Assembly (NCBI GenBank): GCA_002748065.1
Contig: PDRJ01000031.1
Span: forward strand, 1-64,000
Reading direction: 5' to 3'
Length of the DNA stretch: 64,000 nt
Source: Bacteroidota bacterium
GTDB lineage: Bacteria > Bacteroidota > Bacteroidia > Bacteroidales > BM520
The position numbers and the translations under genes are program-made. The notes below the pieces were generated by a model. That model was not told the DNA's origin. It saw only the letters and a program-made list of their open reading frames with translations, and ran no database searches. Shown here one piece after another: positions 28,327 through 37,289 of this stretch (positions are counted from its first letter, which is position 1; every line of letters starts with the position of its first letter).

Positions 28327-30942
28327 ATGACTTCGAAGAACAGCAGACGGACAAAAAGCATCATCCACACCATCGAGATCACTCTTGGTACACTATTAGC
28401 CCTCTTTTTAGCTTTTCTCGCCGCGCTACTGATCTATGTAGACACCCACGAAGCAGAAATTACAGAGATGGCGCTACAACACGTAAATGCCTCTCTCGAA
28501 GCTGAGATCACCGTCTCATCGGCAGAGATTGAGATAACACGCTACTTCCCTGACATCAGCCTCAAACTCTCCGGCGCTACCCTCACATCAAAGGGGTCCC
28601 CATCCATGCCCTCACCCATCAGGGCCGCCTCCCTCTTCATACGCCTCGACCTACGATCCGTCCTCCGGCAGCAACCTCACATCAAATCCTTCAGCCTGGA
28701 AAATGCGGATATCGTCCTCTACCGGGCAAAATCAGGAGAGACAAACCTCAATTTTCTGACCAACTCAAAAGGAAAAGAGCCACAAGCCAAAGGTCTCCCC
28801 GACCTGACAATCCCCTCCTTGCACCTAAAAGAGGTTACCATCTCCTACCTTGACAAGCGTACGGACTTCCAGATCACGAGCCGCCTCCGAGAGGCCAAAC
28901 TCCACCTCACGGCCCTCCATCAGGTGGTCACCATAAACCTGGACCTCAGAGCAGCGGCCACCGTGCCGGAGCTCCGCTTCTCCAACACGGATGTTGCGCT
29001 CCAGCTAAAGGCAACTTACTATTCTGACCAACAACGTTTGACCATCAGCAGCGGTGAACTTATGCTCCGGGAAACGGCCCTTACCTTCTCCTCCGAAGCC
29101 CTCCACCTCAAGAAGGGTGGCTCCTACCAGCTGAATGTGGCAGCGACACAGGTAAGCCTCCAAAAACTCCTCCCCCTTATGCCGGAAGAGACCCAACAGA
29201 AGATCCACCCCTACCATCCCCACGGAACGCTCTCCCTCACGGGAACCCTTTCGGGCAAATTCTCGCCCCATGAGTTTCCCGCGTTCCGGGTCGAGGCAGC
29301 CGTGAACCTCGACACCCTCTCTCCCCTGCCCAACCTCCACCTGACGGCGCTCCATACAGACCTTCAAGTGGCCTACAATCCCCAAAAGCCCAAGGATTTT
29401 ATGCTTGAAGCCAAGCATTTACAAATCCAAACGCCCAACCGATCAACACTAACCGGATGGCTGGTGCTAAGGGATTGGAACAAACTATTTGTCAATACCA
29501 CCCTCGAAGGGAGTGTAAACTTCCAAGACATCGCCCCCTTCTTAGCAGAAGAGCAGCTGTTGCAAGGAGAGGCGACCCTCAAACTTGCCCATAAAGGAAA
29601 CCTGCGAAGGCTCATAGAGGAGCCCCTCCATGAGATCCAACAATCCCAAAGTACCCTTACCCTCTTCCAGGGTAACGGAACCCTTCACCTTGGAGCAGCA
29701 CAGCCCCCACTCTCCTTTCACCTGGAAGAGAGCATACTAACACCCCAAAAGGCCACCTTTAAGAGCATCGTATTCACAGACACAGAAAATGACCTCTCCA
29801 TCTCGGGAGTCATTAAAGAACCCATCAACCTCCTGCAAAAAAAAGCAACCAACATTGAGCCAACGCTTCAAATCACCTCAAATCACCTGGATGTGGAGCA
29901 CCTTATGCAACACTTCCAAAAATCCGACGACCACGAGGATAAAAGCAACAACAAGGTTAAACTACCCAACATGAAAGGAGTGCTCTCCTGTACCGTATCA
30001 CACTTGAAGTACAAGGCTCTGGAGACAGAAGGAGTTCAACTGACGCTTGACATAGCCCCCGATGAGATTACCTTGAAAAGGCTCAAGCTAACCCATGGGC
30101 AGGGGACACTGGAGGCCAAGGCTCATCTGTTTGATTATACCACGGAGACTCCCCGCATAAAGAGTACCCTATCAACCCAAAACATAGCAGTCTCATCCCT
30201 CTTCTCCCTCTTTAACAACTTTGGGTCCCAAACCCTCACCAGCGACCACCTCAAAGGAGACCTAACCGCAGACCTCTACCTAACCACGACATTCACGCAA
30301 CACTACAAACTCGATAAAAGCACACTGTTAGCTGATGGGAACCTGATGATCACCAACGGAGCACTGCTCAACTATGCTCCCTTGAAAAAACTCGCTCAAT
30401 TCTTACGACTTGACGACCTTTCAAATATCCAATTTGACACCCTAACCAATCAGATTTACATCAAAGATCGCACGCTTCACATCCCCGAAATGGCCATAGC
30501 CAATAACGTAATGGATCTCTATGGGGGAGGAGAACAACACTTTGACGGGGAGATAGACTACCATCTGGATTTAAAAATCAACGAATTATTACGCAAGAAA
30601 TACCAAAAACAACACCAGGAAAACCAATTTGGGGTTGAGCAATCCAACACCACCGGAGGAACGCATCTGTACCTCAAAATTACAGGAACTACGGAAGAGC
30701 CCACCTTCAGGTACGATACCCCGCGGGCGCGAAAAGCACTACAGAAGAGGATCCAAAGAGAGAAAGAGGCCTTATCGAACCTTTTTCCGGGCCACTCAAC
30801 AAGGGAAGAAACCACCCCACAGGAGAGCGATGGTTTTCAGGTAGCGTGGGAGGAGACCGACCCACCAGGCACAGCCTCAACGACATCCTCCGTCAAAGAG
30901 AAAAAAACCAAGGGAAAAAAGTTTGACCTTGAATGGGAGTAG
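28327..30942 (+). CDS. AsmA-like inner-membrane anchored protein
   Basis: An 871-residue protein with one N-terminal membrane helix (about 16-38) and a large periplasmic body of beta-rich repeats, typical of AsmA/TamB-like proteins that bridge inner and outer membranes and are implicated in lipid transport. The N-terminal AsmA-like part (HVNASLEAEITVSSAEIEI, YFPDISLKLSGATL) and the C-terminal AsmA_2-like region (DGNLMITNGALLNYAPL, LYGGGEQHFDGEIDYHLDLKI) are recognisable. The extreme C-terminus is charged and probably disordered. The role in envelope homeostasis is inferred from the family. Confidence 0.85.
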   Translation: MTSKNSRRTKSIIHTIEITLGTLLALFLAFLAALLIYVDTHEAEITEMALQHVNASLEAEITVSSAEIEITRYFPDISLKLSGATLTSKGSPSMPSPIRAASLFIRLDLRSVLRQQPHIKSFSLENADIVLYRAKSGETNLNFLTNSKGKEPQAKGLPDLTIPSLHLKEVTISYLDKRTDFQITSRLREAKLHLTALHQVVTINLDLRAAATVPELRFSNTDVALQLKATYYSDQQRLTISSGELMLRETALTFSSEALHLKKGGSYQLNVAATQVSLQKLLPLMPEETQQKIHPYHPHGTLSLTGTLSGKFSPHEFPAFRVEAAVNLDTLSPLPNLHLTALHTDLQVAYNPQKPKDFMLEAKHLQIQTPNRSTLTGWLVLRDWNKLFVNTTLEGSVNFQDIAPFLAEEQLLQGEATLKLAHKGNLRRLIEEPLHEIQQSQSTLTLFQGNGTLHLGAAQPPLSFHLEESILTPQKATFKSIVFTDTENDLSISGVIKEPINLLQKKATNIEPTLQITSNHLDVEHLMQHFQKSDDHEDKSNNKVKLPNMKGVLSCTVSHLKYKALETEGVQLTLDIAPDEITLKRLKLTHGQGTLEAKAHLFDYTTETPRIKSTLSTQNIAVSSLFSLFNNFGSQTLTSDHLKGDLTADLYLTTTFTQHYKLDKSTLLADGNLMITNGALLNYAPLKKLAQFLRLDDLSNIQFDTLTNQIYIKDRTLHIPEMAIANNVMDLYGGGEQHFDGEIDYHLDLKINELLRKKYQKQHQENQFGVEQSNTTGGTHLYLKITGTTEEPTFRYDTPRARKALQKRIQREKEALSNLFPGHSTREETTPQESDGFQVAWEETDPPGTASTTSSVKEKKTKGKKFDLEWE

Positions 30943-31040
30943 ACCGGAAAGCTAAACCACCAACCGGATAGGCATCTCACAGACAGCTAAACGCCCAAAG
31001 GCAGCAGTCTAAACGAAACATTGGATGTTTCTTGCAGGGG

Positions 31041-31634
31041 CTATTTCCCTTTCCGCATCACCCGCGGCCTTGCCAGTGCCGACCGATGATTCTGCGATCC
31101 TCCCCGCTGATACCCTTCGCTCACCCCCCGGATATCCTCTATGGTATAAAATGCATTGGGATTATGTTCCTGTACAATCTTCAACACATCCCCCACACTC
31201 TTTCTATCCATAACACTGAATATCATTTGGTTACTACCTCCCTTACCCTCTATATTCACCGTAGTTACGCCATGACCGCACTCCCGGAGAGAGGAGGCAA
31301 GCTGCGAAATATCTTTCTGCGGAAAAACCCGAAAAATGACCGTGCCAATCTTCATCTTCTCCTCCCAATAGATCCCGATATAGTTACCCGCGGCAAAGCC
31401 TCCCCCGTAGGCAATATAACACATCACATTATCCAAATGCTGCATAATCTGACTGATGGCCATTAACCAAATGATCACCTCAAAGAATCCCAGAAGTGGC
31501 GCAATAGTCTTGTTTCCTTTGGCCACAAAAATCAACCGCATGGTTCCCACACTCACATCCAAAATCCGTGAGACAAAGATCAGAAGTGGGAGAAGAACCC
31601 ATGTAAACCAAGGAGATGTCATAAACGTTTCCAT
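31041..31634 (-). CDS. UPF0316 (DUF2179) membrane protein
   Basis: A 197-residue protein with three hydrophobic helices in the N-terminal half (WVLLPLLIFVSRILDVSVGTMRLIFVAKG, GFFEVIIWLMAISQIMQ, MCYIAYGGGFAAGNYIG) and a C-terminal DUF2179-like cytoplasmic domain (about 105-175). This matches UPF0316, of unknown function. The longest frame begins at a TTG at 31652 that overlaps the probable -7 box, so a start at ATG 31634 or 31622 is more likely. The C-terminal tail (about 20 residues) is basic. Confidence 0.85.
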   Translation of the reverse strand: METFMTSPWFTWVLLPLLIFVSRILDVSVGTMRLIFVAKGNKTIAPLLGFFEVIIWLMAISQIMQHLDNVMCYIAYGGGFAAGNYIGIYWEEKMKIGTVIFRVFPQKDISQLASSLRECGHGVTTVNIEGKGGSNQMIFSVMDRKSVGDVLKIVQEHNPNAFYTIEDIRGVSEGYQRGGSQNHRSALARPRVMRKGK

Positions 31635-31649
31635 AGCAAAAGTTTTCGC

Positions 31650-31657
31650 CAAAGATA
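31650..31657 (-). promoter_or_regulatory. -7 box of the UPF0316 gene
   Basis: On the minus strand TATCTTTG lies about 16 bases before the ATG at 31634 and 28 before that at 31622, which favours the downstream starts. Confidence 0.5.
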
Positions 31658-31759
31658 CAAAATCTCAATTTCCACCCCTCAAGATCTAAATCCTACCCTC
31701 TTTTTCGTTATGTTTGAACATCACAACAATAAAAGAAAAGACTAAACGTTGCATTTTTT

Positions 31760-33265
31760 ATGAGTATTTTTGATTTTTATCATAAAAAACACCACTGGAA
31801 AGGGGTGCTGTTTTTCATCTTTGTGATCATTGTGAGCGGCTCATTATGGTACACCAATGTGGTCGTTTCCAAGATTGCACGAGAGGAAAAACGGAACATC
31901 ACCCTTTGGGCTGACGCCATTAACCGACGGGCAGATCTGGTAAATTATACGGAAAAGTTCTTTCTCCGCATTCAGGAGGAGGAACGGAGAAGGGTGGAGT
32001 TGTTGGCAGAGGCCACTAAACGAGCCGTGGAGGCAGAGACCAACGAAGAGCTTACCTTCTACTTCAATATCATACAAAACAACAAAACCATCCCTGTGGT
32101 TCAAACCAATAAAAACCACAAAATACTAGGTATCAGTAATATAGACATCAATACAGATACCGTAAAATACTTGAGGGGAGAGCTACTCAAGGAGTTCTCC
32201 GTTTATGAACCCGTCAAAGTAAATACGGGAGGAACGATCAACTACCTCTACTACAAGGAGTCAAAGGTTTACTCAGAGCTTCGTACTTACTTAGATGAGC
32301 TCATTCGGGATTTTTTCTCTGAGACGGTGATCAATGCCGCCTCAGTACCGGTGATTATCACCGACAGCAGTATGACACGGGTCATCGCCCAGGGAAACAT
32401 TGCCACACCACTAACCAACGATACCCTCTATATGCAAAAGATGATCGCCAACATGCGTTCAGAAAACACCCCCATTGAGTTACAGCTGGAGAACAACACC
32501 AACTACATCTTATACAAGGACTCCCTTCTGCTCACACGCCTTCAAATCTACCCCTTCATACAGTTAGGAGTTATCGCCCTGTTCATCTTCTTAAGTTATT
32601 TAATCTTCAGTATCTCCAGAAGATCCGAACAGAACCAGATATGGGCGGGGATGGCTAAAGAGACGGCCCATCAACTGGGAACACCACTCTCCAGCATCAT
32701 GGCCTGGAGTGAAATTTTACGCCTGAATGGAGAGGAGGAGATCTCCCGGGAGCTGGACAAAGATGTTCACCGTCTGGAAACCATTGCACAGCGCTTCTCT
32801 AAGATTGGGTCAGAACCCGCCTTAGAGGAGAATGACATTATCCATACCATCAAGAGTGCCATCGGATACCTACGGGGCAGAACCTCTTCGAAGGTCACCT
32901 ACCAACTAAACCTCCCGGAAGAAAAGGCGATTACCATTCCCCTCAACATTCCCCTCTTCGAATGGGTCATTGAGAATCTCTGTAAAAATGCCATTGACGC
33001 CATGGAGGGGGTTGGAACCATCACCATCGACCTCAAAGAGGGGGAAGATCATGTGACCATTGACCTCTCAGACACGGGAAAAGGGATCCCCAAAGGCAAC
33101 TTTAACAGCATCTTTAACCCTGGGGTAACCTCAAAATCAAGAGGATGGGGACTAGGCCTCACTCTTGCCAAACGCATCATCAACGACTACCACAAGGGGA
33201 AAATCTATGTAAAAAGCAGTGTCATAGATCAGGGAACCACCTTCCGTATTCTGTTAAGAAAATAA
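31760..33265 (+). CDS. Sensor histidine kinase (orphan)
   Basis: A membrane sensor kinase of 501 residues. Two membrane helices (about 14-34 and 266-286) enclose a periplasmic sensor region of about 230 residues with no recognised fold. The kinase core has the phosphoacceptor His304 in ETAHQLGTPLSS, the N-box ENLCKNAIDAMEG, and G-boxes DTGKGIP and GWGLGLTLAKRI. The gene has no response regulator beside it; hemW follows 2 bases later, so the two are co-transcribed. The phosphorelay partner must lie elsewhere. Confidence 0.92.
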   Translation: MSIFDFYHKKHHWKGVLFFIFVIIVSGSLWYTNVVVSKIAREEKRNITLWADAINRRADLVNYTEKFFLRIQEEERRRVELLAEATKRAVEAETNEELTFYFNIIQNNKTIPVVQTNKNHKILGISNIDINTDTVKYLRGELLKEFSVYEPVKVNTGGTINYLYYKESKVYSELRTYLDELIRDFFSETVINAASVPVIITDSSMTRVIAQGNIATPLTNDTLYMQKMIANMRSENTPIELQLENNTNYILYKDSLLLTRLQIYPFIQLGVIALFIFLSYLIFSISRRSEQNQIWAGMAKETAHQLGTPLSSIMAWSEILRLNGEEEISRELDKDVHRLETIAQRFSKIGSEPALEENDIIHTIKSAIGYLRGRTSSKVTYQLNLPEEKAITIPLNIPLFEWVIENLCKNAIDAMEGVGTITIDLKEGEDHVTIDLSDTGKGIPKGNFNSIFNPGVTSKSRGWGLGLTLAKRIINDYHKGKIYVKSSVIDQGTTFRILLRK

Positions 33266-33267
33266 CC

Positions 33268-34395
33268 ATGGCAGGCCTCTACATTCACATTCCCTTTTGC
33301 ACGCAAAAGTGCCCCTACTGCAACTTCTTCTCCCTGGCCTCCACCCGGCTCATCCCCGACTATGTGGAGGCTGTTTGTGACGAAATAGCGCTGCGGAAGG
33401 ACTACCTACAGGAGCCGGTGCGAACCATCTACTTTGGGGGAGGTACCCCCGGGTTGCTTCGTGCCCAAGAGATTGAGAGGATCCTCGCTGCCATCTCCAG
33501 GCACCTTAGGAACGAATCGGAAGAGAATACCTTAGAAGTCAACCCCAACAACGTCAACCACCGCTACCTGCAAGCGCTCCAAAAAGTGGGCATCAATCGG
33601 TTAAGCATCGGCATTCAGTCCCTCAACAACGAGGAGTTGCGTTGGCTTCACAGAACCCATACCGCTGAGCAAGCCATCACCTCCATACAGCAGGCCCGGG
33701 AGAGCGGCTTCAACAACCTCTCCGTGGATATGATTTACGGTATTCCCATCCAGTCGCAACAATCGTGGGAGAGGCAACTGGCGCAGATCCTCGCACTGAG
33801 GCCGGATCACCTGTCGGCATACGCACTTACGGTAGAGCCGGGAACACCACTCTACCAACGGATTCAAAAGGGAAAGCTCAAAGACGTAGATGACACCCAC
33901 ACGCGAGCTTGTTTTTTCTCCTTACAACACCTCACCCGAGAGGCGGGCTACCCTCAATATGAAGTCTCCAACTTCGCACTTCCGGGAAAAAGATCGAAGC
34001 ATAACGCCTCCTACTGGGAGCAAGTGCCCTACTGGGGAATCGGCACTTCAGCTCACTCGTACGATCGGGTAAGCAGACAATGGAATGTCGCCTCCGTTCC
34101 CCGCTATATCCAACAGATCAAGGAGGGGAAGATTCCTGCCGAGCGGGAGGTGCTTAGCCCGGCAGACCGATACAACGAATATGTGATGACCCGGCTTCGC
34201 ACAAAAAAGGGGTGCGATCTAGTGCAGATAAGCCATCTTTTTGGCGAAAAAGCCATGCAAGCTACCCTCCATGAGGCCCAAAAATATATCACGAAGGGCC
34301 TGCTCTCCCTCCAAAACCATCACCTCTGCACCACGGATAAAGGGTGGTTTCACCTGGACGGGATCGCTGCCTCCCTCTTTATGCAGAACCCATAA
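33268..34395 (+). CDS. hemW: Radical SAM protein HemW (heme chaperone / CPO-like)
   Basis: A 375-residue radical SAM protein of the HemW family, related to oxygen-independent coproporphyrinogen oxidase and shown in other bacteria to bind heme. The cluster motif CxxxCxxC is Cys11, Cys15 and Cys18 (CTQKCPYCNF), followed by YFGGGTPGLL and EVNPNNV. A start at 33268 gives MAGLYIHIPFC, the typical N-terminus; a longer frame overlapping the kinase gene is an artefact. It is linked to the kinase gene by a 2-base gap. Confidence 0.92.
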   Translation: MAGLYIHIPFCTQKCPYCNFFSLASTRLIPDYVEAVCDEIALRKDYLQEPVRTIYFGGGTPGLLRAQEIERILAAISRHLRNESEENTLEVNPNNVNHRYLQALQKVGINRLSIGIQSLNNEELRWLHRTHTAEQAITSIQQARESGFNNLSVDMIYGIPIQSQQSWERQLAQILALRPDHLSAYALTVEPGTPLYQRIQKGKLKDVDDTHTRACFFSLQHLTREAGYPQYEVSNFALPGKRSKHNASYWEQVPYWGIGTSAHSYDRVSRQWNVASVPRYIQQIKEGKIPAEREVLSPADRYNEYVMTRLRTKKGCDLVQISHLFGEKAMQATLHEAQKYITKGLLSLQNHHLCTTDKGWFHLDGIAASLFMQNP

Positions 34396-34429
34396 TCATC
34401 ATGGACAAATGGTTGCAACAACGAAAAAA

Positions 34430-34462
34430 TTGACCATGTAATGCGAATTATTATTAACTTTG
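34430..34462 (+). promoter_or_regulatory. GH3-operon promoter
   Basis: TAACTTTG at 34455-34462 (followed by C) with TTG at 34430-34432, spacing 22. It lies directly upstream of an 18-base palindrome that covers the expected transcription start. Confidence 0.5.
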
Positions 34463-34464
34463 CA

Positions 34465-34482
34465 GCCTATTTTAAAATAGGC
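34465..34482. promoter_or_regulatory. 18-base perfect palindrome at the GH3-operon start
   Basis: Perfect inverted repeat GCCTATTTT/AAAATAGGC, three to twenty bases past the -7 box and six bases before the GH3 ATG. Its position suits an operator or a 5' mRNA hairpin. No regulator gene is adjacent. Confidence 0.55.
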
Positions 34483-34487
34483 GAATT

Positions 34488-36032
34488 ATGCCAGTACCAG
34501 TATTAGGGTCTATCCTCAAAAATATGGTGGAGAGCAGGGGCGTCAAAGATCCCATGTATGAAGATGTCTTTGGCATCCAAGTGGGAGAGTTGCGTAAACT
34601 TCTCAGTAAAGCCCAACATACAGCCTTTGGAAGAAATTATCACTTCCATGAAATCCTACAATGTAACGACAACGATATCATAAAAAAATACCAAGAGACC
34701 GTTCCTGCTTTCGATTACAACTCCATGTTCAAAGCCTGGTGGAAAGAGAGCCTGGAAGGAAAAGCCGATGTGGCATGGCCCGGTAAAATCAAATACTTTG
34801 CCTTAAGCTCCGGTACATCGGAGGCCTCAAGTAAGTATATTCCCGTCGCTGCGGATATGGTGAAACAAATTCGGAGAACCAGCATTCGACAGCTACTCTC
34901 TTTGGCGAGTTACAATCTCCCAAAAGAACTTTATACCAAGGGAGCCCTCATGTTAGGAGGGAGCACCCACCTGGATTATAACGGGGTCTATTACGAGGGA
35001 GATTTATCGGGCATCAATACGGGGAAGATCCCGTTTTGGTTTCAACGATTCTACTACCCCGGAAAGAAAATATCCCGGGAAAAGGATTGGAACAAGAAGT
35101 TGGATGAGATCGTCCGCAAAGCCAAAGACTGGGATATTGGAGCCATCGTAGGTGTACCGGCATGGCTTCAAATCTTGTTGGAACGCATCATCGAGTACTA
35201 CAACCTGGAGACCATCCACGATATCTGGCCCCACCTCTCCATCTTTGTCCATGGGGGCGTTGCCTTTCAACCCTACAAAACAGCATTCGAGAAACTCCTT
35301 GCACACCCCCTAATCTATATGGAGACCTACCTGGCCTCCGAAGGGTTTATCGCACTGCAAACACGTCCCAATGTGGAGTCGATGCAGATGATTGCCGACA
35401 ACGGGCTCTTTTTGGAGTTTGTCCCTTTCAATGAGCGCAATTTCGATGAAGATGGAAATGTCAAGCCCAACCCGGAAAGCATTCCCCTTCATGAAGTGGA
35501 AGAGGGTGTGGTGTACGGCCTCTTGCTGAGCACCTGCTCGGGAGCGTGGCGTTACCTCATCGGAGATACGGTAAAGTTCACGGACAAAAAACGCTGCGAG
35601 ATACAAATTACCGGACGGACCAAACATTTTCTCAGCCTCTGCGGCGAACACCTTAGCCAAGAGAATATGAATATGGCTATCGAACTGTTAGAAAAACAGT
35701 TACGAATGGACATCCGGGAGTTCTCGGTAGCAGGTATTAAACATGACTCCATGTTTGCCCATCAATGGTTTATCGGAACCGATGAAAATATTGATGAGGC
35801 CACAGTACGGGATCAACTGGATCAAAACCTCAAAGCGCTGAACGACGACTACAAAACAGAACGTATCGCGGCCATTAAAGAGGTTAATGTTACCCTGCTA
35901 CCCACTGCGGCATTTTATGACTGGATGGAAGCCAAAGGAAAAACAGGGGGCCAACACAAATTTCCTCGCGTGTTGAAACAAGCCCAACTTGAAGAATGGA
36001 AGACCTTTATCCATAAGTACCAGAAAAAATGA
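34488..36032 (+). CDS. GH3-family acyl-adenylate/amide-forming protein
   Basis: A 514-residue member of the GH3 superfamily, named for plant auxin-responsive enzymes that adenylate a carboxylic acid and conjugate it to an amino acid. Supporting segments are the ATP-binding loop-like KYFALSSGTSEASSKYIP, YLASEGFIALQ and GAWRYLIGDTVKFTD with the downstream GRTKHFLSLCGEHLS. The substrate of bacterial members is largely unknown. Its TGA overlaps the next gene's ATG by four bases, so translation is coupled to a LysE-type exporter, which suggests the product or a related amino acid is exported (inference). Confidence 0.9.
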   Translation: MPVPVLGSILKNMVESRGVKDPMYEDVFGIQVGELRKLLSKAQHTAFGRNYHFHEILQCNDNDIIKKYQETVPAFDYNSMFKAWWKESLEGKADVAWPGKIKYFALSSGTSEASSKYIPVAADMVKQIRRTSIRQLLSLASYNLPKELYTKGALMLGGSTHLDYNGVYYEGDLSGINTGKIPFWFQRFYYPGKKISREKDWNKKLDEIVRKAKDWDIGAIVGVPAWLQILLERIIEYYNLETIHDIWPHLSIFVHGGVAFQPYKTAFEKLLAHPLIYMETYLASEGFIALQTRPNVESMQMIADNGLFLEFVPFNERNFDEDGNVKPNPESIPLHEVEEGVVYGLLLSTCSGAWRYLIGDTVKFTDKKRCEIQITGRTKHFLSLCGEHLSQENMNMAIELLEKQLRMDIREFSVAGIKHDSMFAHQWFIGTDENIDEATVRDQLDQNLKALNDDYKTERIAAIKEVNVTLLPTAAFYDWMEAKGKTGGQHKFPRVLKQAQLEEWKTFIHKYQKK

Positions 36033-36700
36033 TCAAGATCATCTTTCAAGGTGTCGGCTTAGGGCTTGTGATTTCTATTACCATTGGTCCGGCTTTCTTG
36101 GCTATCATACAAAATGGTATAACCAGAGGGTTCAAATCTTCTCTTTTCATGGCGATGGGAATTTCATTATCCGACATTACCCTGATCACCATCTGCTACC
36201 TGGGCGCATCTACCTTTTTTGAAAACACCTCAAACAAACCTTTCATCGGGCTGATAGGGGGAGTTATTCTCATCGGTTACGGACTCTACTCCATATTCAA
36301 AAAACCTGAAAATGATGCCAAGTCAGAAGAGGAGAAGAAGAGAGAAAACACGTTCCTCAAACGCATCTCATCGGAAAAAGCCGGGATGACCACCTACCTA
36401 CTCAAAGGATTTTTCATGAACATTCTCAACCCATTTCTTCTGATCTTTTGGTTAACCGCCATAGGTTGGGTCAGTGCCAACGCCCCCGAAGGAAAACTGC
36501 TCAACTACACCATTGCATTCTTTGGAGGAACCATTACCACCGTATTTCTTATCGACATTCTAAAAAGCGTCGTCGGCACACGTATCAGCAAATACCTCAA
36601 ACCGGGAGTCATCCTTTGGATGAACCGCATTGTGGGAGCCACGCTTACCATATTCGGATGTTTCCTTATCCTAAAAGTACTCACCACCTTTACGGTATAA
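36029..36700 (+). CDS. LysE/RhtB-family exporter
   Basis: A 223-residue inner-membrane protein of the LysE superfamily of amino acid and metabolite exporters. The N-terminal family signature is present (GLGLVISITIGPAFLAIIQN and then RGFKSSLFMAMGISLSD). There are about six membrane helices, with a charged loop around residues 90-115 (KKPENDAKSEEEKKRENT). It overlaps the GH3 gene by four bases and precedes a DUF308 protein by three. Confidence 0.9.
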   Translation: MIKIIFQGVGLGLVISITIGPAFLAIIQNGITRGFKSSLFMAMGISLSDITLITICYLGASTFFENTSNKPFIGLIGGVILIGYGLYSIFKKPENDAKSEEEKKRENTFLKRISSEKAGMTTYLLKGFFMNILNPFLLIFWLTAIGWVSANAPEGKLLNYTIAFFGGTITTVFLIDILKSVVGTRISKYLKPGVILWMNRIVGATLTIFGCFLILKVLTTFTV

Positions 36701-36703
36701 TCC

Positions 36704-37273
36704 ATGAAAAAGCAACTCGAAAAGAACTGGAAATTTATGGGGTTAAGCGGATTAATTTCGCTCGTCATAGGCATTATAGCCATCATCACCCCCGAATCAT
36801 CAATCCATACCTTCATCCGTATCTTAGGCGGAATTACACTGGCGGGGGCACTCTCTTTTATACTTATAGACCTGCTAAACCGAAAACAGCAAAAACCCTG
36901 GGGGGTATGGTTTATCCAAGGCGTCGTACTTCTGATCCCGGCGATCCTGTTTCTCGCCTCCCCCACCCTTGTCATACGCCTTATTTTCAGCATATTGGGG
37001 ATTTGGGCCATCCTGGCAGGAGCTTTTCACATTTACATGGTGCTCTCTTTACGTCACCTCTTCAACAACTATATGCTATCGGTACTTAATGGCATTTTCA
37101 TCATTATCATTGGGATTCTGCTTATGACCAAATCCGTGGAGATGGCCAACACTATCACCCTGTTTATCGGACTCTTCTTCTCGGTATATGGGGCATGGCA
37201 AATCTACAACGCATACCAAATATACCAACGGCTGCGCCACTGGGAAACAGAAAATAAAGAGACACTCCCCTAG
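36704..37273 (+). CDS. HdeD/DUF308-family membrane protein
   Basis: A 189-residue membrane protein with about six helices and the loose internal repeat of the HdeD/DUF308 family (GLISLVIGIIAIITPESSI; GVVLLIPAILFLASP; GIFIIIIGILLMTKSVEMA). HdeD is known for acid resistance in E. coli, but the broader family has no firm role. It is the last gene of the GH3-LysE operon (3-base gap) and is convergent with pgk. Confidence 0.85.
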   Translation: MKKQLEKNWKFMGLSGLISLVIGIIAIITPESSIHTFIRILGGITLAGALSFILIDLLNRKQQKPWGVWFIQGVVLLIPAILFLASPTLVIRLIFSILGIWAILAGAFHIYMVLSLRHLFNNYMLSVLNGIFIIIIGILLMTKSVEMANTITLFIGLFFSVYGAWQIYNAYQIYQRLRHWETENKETLP

Positions 37274-37289
37274 GGAAACATACGCCCCT

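Noticed and set aside
33145..33267. Upstream extension of hemW into the kinase gene
   Set aside because: The extension overlaps the kinase C-terminus in another frame and lacks similarity to HemW, whereas the ATG at 33268 gives the standard N-terminus.
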